Shown piece by piece: positions 61,004 to 64,000 of a DNA stretch of 64,000 nucleotides; within the stretch, counting starts at the first letter, position 1, and each line of letters starts with the position of its first letter. Made by a program: the position numbers and the translations under genes. The notes below the pieces were generated by a model that worked only from the letters and a program-made list of their open reading frames with translations, had not been told where the DNA came from and searched no databases. The DNA comes from Glossina fuscipes (lineage: Eukaryota > Arthropoda > Insecta > Diptera > Glossinidae), in assembly GCF_014805625.2 (NCBI RefSeq), contig NW_023998415.1, positions 26,595,179 through 26,659,178 on the forward strand, written 5' to 3'.

Positions 61004-63803
61004 ATGAAGTGTTCGCGGCTAAGTGTCCTCCTACTGTTGATGGTTAGTACATTCCAATAAACAAGATTTAAAAAGAGATGAGAAAATTTTTTTTTTTATT
61101 TTTTTAATATTAAAAGCTCGCCAAAAGGTGAGGCGCCTGGAGACAAAACATATTAGCCAACCAGTCAACATGAGTAGTTAAATTATGTTTAATGGGTGAT
61201 CGAGAATGATTATCGTTTTCAGTCATCCCTTTTAGGAACTACACTACTTGTTGTGCAAAGAAGAAACTTAATAGTGCGGATATATATGCATTACCTAGAA
61301 GGATTTGAGATAGAGCCAACTTTTGCTAAAATTATTTGCCCGCCCGTGCGTCCGTCCGTCTTGTTTTCTTGTCGTCATCTTACAGGCCACAATTGTTGAG
61401 ATATTTTGATGAAATTTTATGCACTAACCTGTTTTGGAATAAAAACAATCGCTATTGAAAATGATTCCAAACCAAATCACTTTTTCGGATCGCCCATCAT
61501 TATAAGAATCGTTTTCTGAGTCGATTTAAGCTTGTCTGTCCGTCTTGTTTTGTGTGTGTTGAACTTGCACACTGCAATTTTTTATTTAATATTTTGATGA
61601 AATTAGGCTTAGTTTGGCCCAAGGACGAACACTATCGAAAATTGTTCACTCAGACCACTACCCATATAAGGTCACAGTTTTAAGAGGTTCTTAGCTACAG
61701 GGTGGTGCAGGGTATTTAGTGGTGGGCCGTGGCCGACTATATTACTTTTACTTGTTCCCTGATAAATAAACTATATTTTTTATTAGCACCTGTAGCATTG
61801 AAGGCGAGTTACATATCTCGAGGAAACTGTAACTATTATAGAAAAATGTATCAGCATACAATCCTAAACCAACGCACAGCCGATGAACGCTGCAGCTGGA
61901 TGTTTGTATCTTATCCGGCACACGAACTTTCACAATAGTTTTGATCCGAATACAAATCCCCGTTCTGATATATTTACCATGATAATTGTCCAACACGATA
62001 TAAAAGTCGGCAGGATAGGTAGTATGGAAGAAACACGTTCATGAGTTGCTGTCAAATTGTTTTTTTTTTTTTTTTTTTTTTTTTTGAATTTCAATGAAGG
62101 GCACGTGTAACAAATTTCCGATGATTAGTTTTGGGGACGCAATGAAATCAATAGGTGTCAAATCAATAAACTTGGGAATAAGCAACATTTGTAGCAGCGT
62201 CTACGTAGCGTCACTTCAAATTAACAAACTGTGGAAAGTAATTTGCTCTCCAATGAACGGCAGTAAAAAATTTAAATTTTTCACTTATGACCTTTAAAGT
62301 TTGTTTACATTAGTCCGGCTTACGTCGTGTTTTAGTTATTGCTTCTCATACAAACCAGTTACAAATTTAACTTTCTTGCTTGTTTATAAAGGAAAGTTTC
62401 TACGACATTTTAGAAACAACTGAGAATGCTGCAGCCGCCGCTGTTAGCCAATATTTGCATATAAGCAGAGTTTCGATACTCTTTGAACTGACTTTGCGCT
62501 TATTTTTTCTTTTGAACTTAACTACCAGCTATGGTGTATTTTGCTATAATAGCAATATCCCTTAGACTGTAGCGATTAGCTAAGATCGCAATTATGAATG
62601 AGCTGAACATGCTCAATAGCTTTTTCATAAAAATACGGCTTTCGTTTCCTACATGAAGAATGAGGATATATTAGTATTGACTATATATTCTGGATAATAA
62701 TCGGAACTATATAGCAGATTTTTCTATAAAGAAGTGAATGTAGTAATTCTTCTCTGCCCCTACATACATCCGTTTGTCCGACTGCTGCAGGAAAACTTGA
62801 AAACGCTCTAGTAAGCTACGGTCCTTCATTAAATAACTTACACCACTTCATAGTTATTGAAGTGTGTGTCGGTCGATTCAGAACAGTTTCTCAGCACTTA
62901 TCGAATCAAATATCGATTAAACATTTAATCTATGTTTTTTAAAGAAATAGACGCAATAGTCTTAATTGGTTGTGCTCATCCTACTTTAGGTTTAAAAATT
63001 GTTTTTTGACCTGAACAAATTATAATAATAAATATATATATATATATATACAGGGTTTTCCCGCATTGATTTTGGCCGAGAACATCTTTAAAATCAATAT
63101 CTCGCCCGAGGAAGCACAACAATACCTTAATCAAGTCACTTCATCAGCCGGATTTAATAATATTGAATACGCCCCCAAGACCGGCGAAAATCCACTACCC
63201 GAGTCGCGCAACGAGAAAGGTGAATTTGTATATATGGGACGCGTAATAGATCGGCCGGAAGATTATGTCGAAGAACACTACGATGCACATCAATACCACG
63301 GGCAAGACGGTTTGGGACAATTTGCTTATGGCTATAAAGATTGGAATCAGGGTAAAAATGAAAAAAAAGATCAATCGGGCACAGTAACTGGCACCTATAA
63401 GTATGTTCAACCCACTGGTCGCGATTTCATTGCAACATATTATGCTGATAGAACTGGCTTCCACGTTGAAGATAATCGGCCAGAACATGAAAAATCGCCA
63501 CCTACAAAAACTCCTGCCGTACGTCAAGCCGAAGAGGAACACTTTAAATTGTGGGGTGAATTGGCAGCGGCTGCCGGACATAATCCTGATCCGTTTGCTC
63601 CTGAATATCAACAAGAGGGTCGCTATGAACCACCTCCACAGCAAAATGAGTACGTCCATCAAGAACCACCTTACGTGCCCGGTCCGGACGAGCAAGGTGA
63701 ACCCAAAGGATTCTTTTATGCTTTCGATTATAATGTACCGCTATTGCGTAATAAGCAAGAAAGAGCGGAATTGGAACAATTAAGGGCCAATAATAATAAT
63801 TAA
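61004..63803 (+). CDS. Cuticular protein with Rebers-Riddiford-like chitin-binding domain
   Basis: Secreted structural protein of the exoskeleton. Exon 1 (61004-61042) encodes 13 residues of the signal peptide and ends in a GTTAGT donor. Exon 2 (63054-63803) follows a TATATATACAG acceptor in phase 0. The product is 262 aa: signal peptide about 1-21 (MKCSRLSVLLLLMGFPALIL then A). A region at about 101-151 with GQFAYGYKDW, GTVTGTYKYV and FIATYYADRTGFH fits the extended R&R pattern (G-x-x-Y...G-x-Y-x-Y...D-x-x-G-F). A Pro/Gln/Tyr-rich C-terminal part follows. The short first exon carrying only signal peptide is typical of this family. I believe Drosophila CG1136 is the likely relative, but that is from memory. 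AATAAA at 63846 and 63895. Confidence 0.9.
61043..63053 (+). other. Intron of the cuticle gene
   Basis: 2.0 kb. A family-2 dispersed repeat occupies about 61310-61745. Poly(T) lies at 62061-62085 and a TA run abuts the 3' splice site (63034-63050). Short frames at 61196-61399, 62094-62297 and 62380-62565 show no domain. Confidence 0.65.
61310..61745 (+). repeat. Dispersed fly repeat, family 2
   Basis: Contains two tandem versions of the GTCCGTCTTGTTTT...TTTTGATGAAATT unit (about 61351-61430 and 61530-61605), then CCAAGGACGAACACTAT (61619-61635). It ends in GCAGGGTATTTAGTGGTGGG and a GGCCGACTATATTACTTTTA block. Shared with 52640-52800. Confidence 0.6.
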
Positions 63804-64000
63804 CGGCAATTTATCAAAATTTATGTAAGAAAATTAGTTAAAACGAATAAAAATTAATTTAGTTTATTTATTTCTTCCATAGCATAAATGTACTAATAAA
63901 ACTGAGTTTACTTTCTTTAAAAAAATAAAATAATAATAATAATAATAATAACTCAGAAGTTTTGTCAGTAAATAATTAATAAAACTTGACAAGAAATGAA
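63804..64000 (+). other. 3' UTR of the cuticle gene and right edge
   Basis: AATAAA signals at 63846-63851 and 63895-63900, then an AAT microsatellite (63930-63950). Nothing else is seen before the window ends. Confidence 0.6.

Noticed and set aside
63195..63695. 166-codon minus-strand ORF opposite the cuticle protein
   Set aside because: Shadow of a strongly biased coding exon; the sense frame has signal peptide and R&R motifs.

Overview
This is a 64 kb piece of the nuclear genome of a higher fly (Diptera, Brachycera). It is AT-rich and full of microsatellites, with GT...AG introns and no bacterial-style gene packing. Spliced models can be read by eye for four genes with clear Drosophila melanogaster counterparts: Gad1, Faa, wit and dib, which lie together near cytological position 64A in Drosophila. 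Repeats and the enlarged Gad1-Faa spacing suggest a non-drosophilid schizophoran fly such as a calyptrate or tephritid; the species cannot be fixed from the sequence. Layout: (1) 1-9.7 kb, minus strand: the first two coding exons of Gad1 (glutamate decarboxylase); the rest lies off the left edge. (2) 9.7-38 kb: a 28 kb gene-poor stretch with Gad1 upstream sequence, a mariner element nested inside a tRNA-derived SINE, two pogo/Tigger-like elements, three further decayed mariner-type transposases, dispersed fly repeats, and a 4 kb microsatellite-dense A-rich block. A few exon-like pieces at 23.1-23.7 and 37.5-38.1 kb are unexplained. (3) 38.6-42.0 kb, plus strand: Faa (fumarylacetoacetase), five exons, 417 aa. 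(4) 45.3-48.8 kb, plus strand: wit (BMP type II receptor), five exons, 991 aa, with a tRNA-Lys(UUU) gene in its second intron that is itself cut by the only assembly gap (100 N). (5) 50.3-52.2 kb, minus strand: dib (CYP302A1, ecdysteroid C22-hydroxylase), five exons, 508 aa, convergent with wit. (6) 52-61 kb: repeats, including a GC-rich repeat and a third SINE copy. (7) 61.0-63.8 kb, plus strand: a two-exon cuticular protein gene with a Rebers-Riddiford-like domain. The genes do not form one pathway: GABA synthesis, tyrosine catabolism, synaptic BMP signalling, moulting-hormone synthesis and cuticle. Their clustering is conserved microsynteny. No new biological system is evident. The best leads are the nested SINE/mariner, the intact ORF in the Tigger-like element, the gap-split intronic tRNA and the unassigned exon-like segments.
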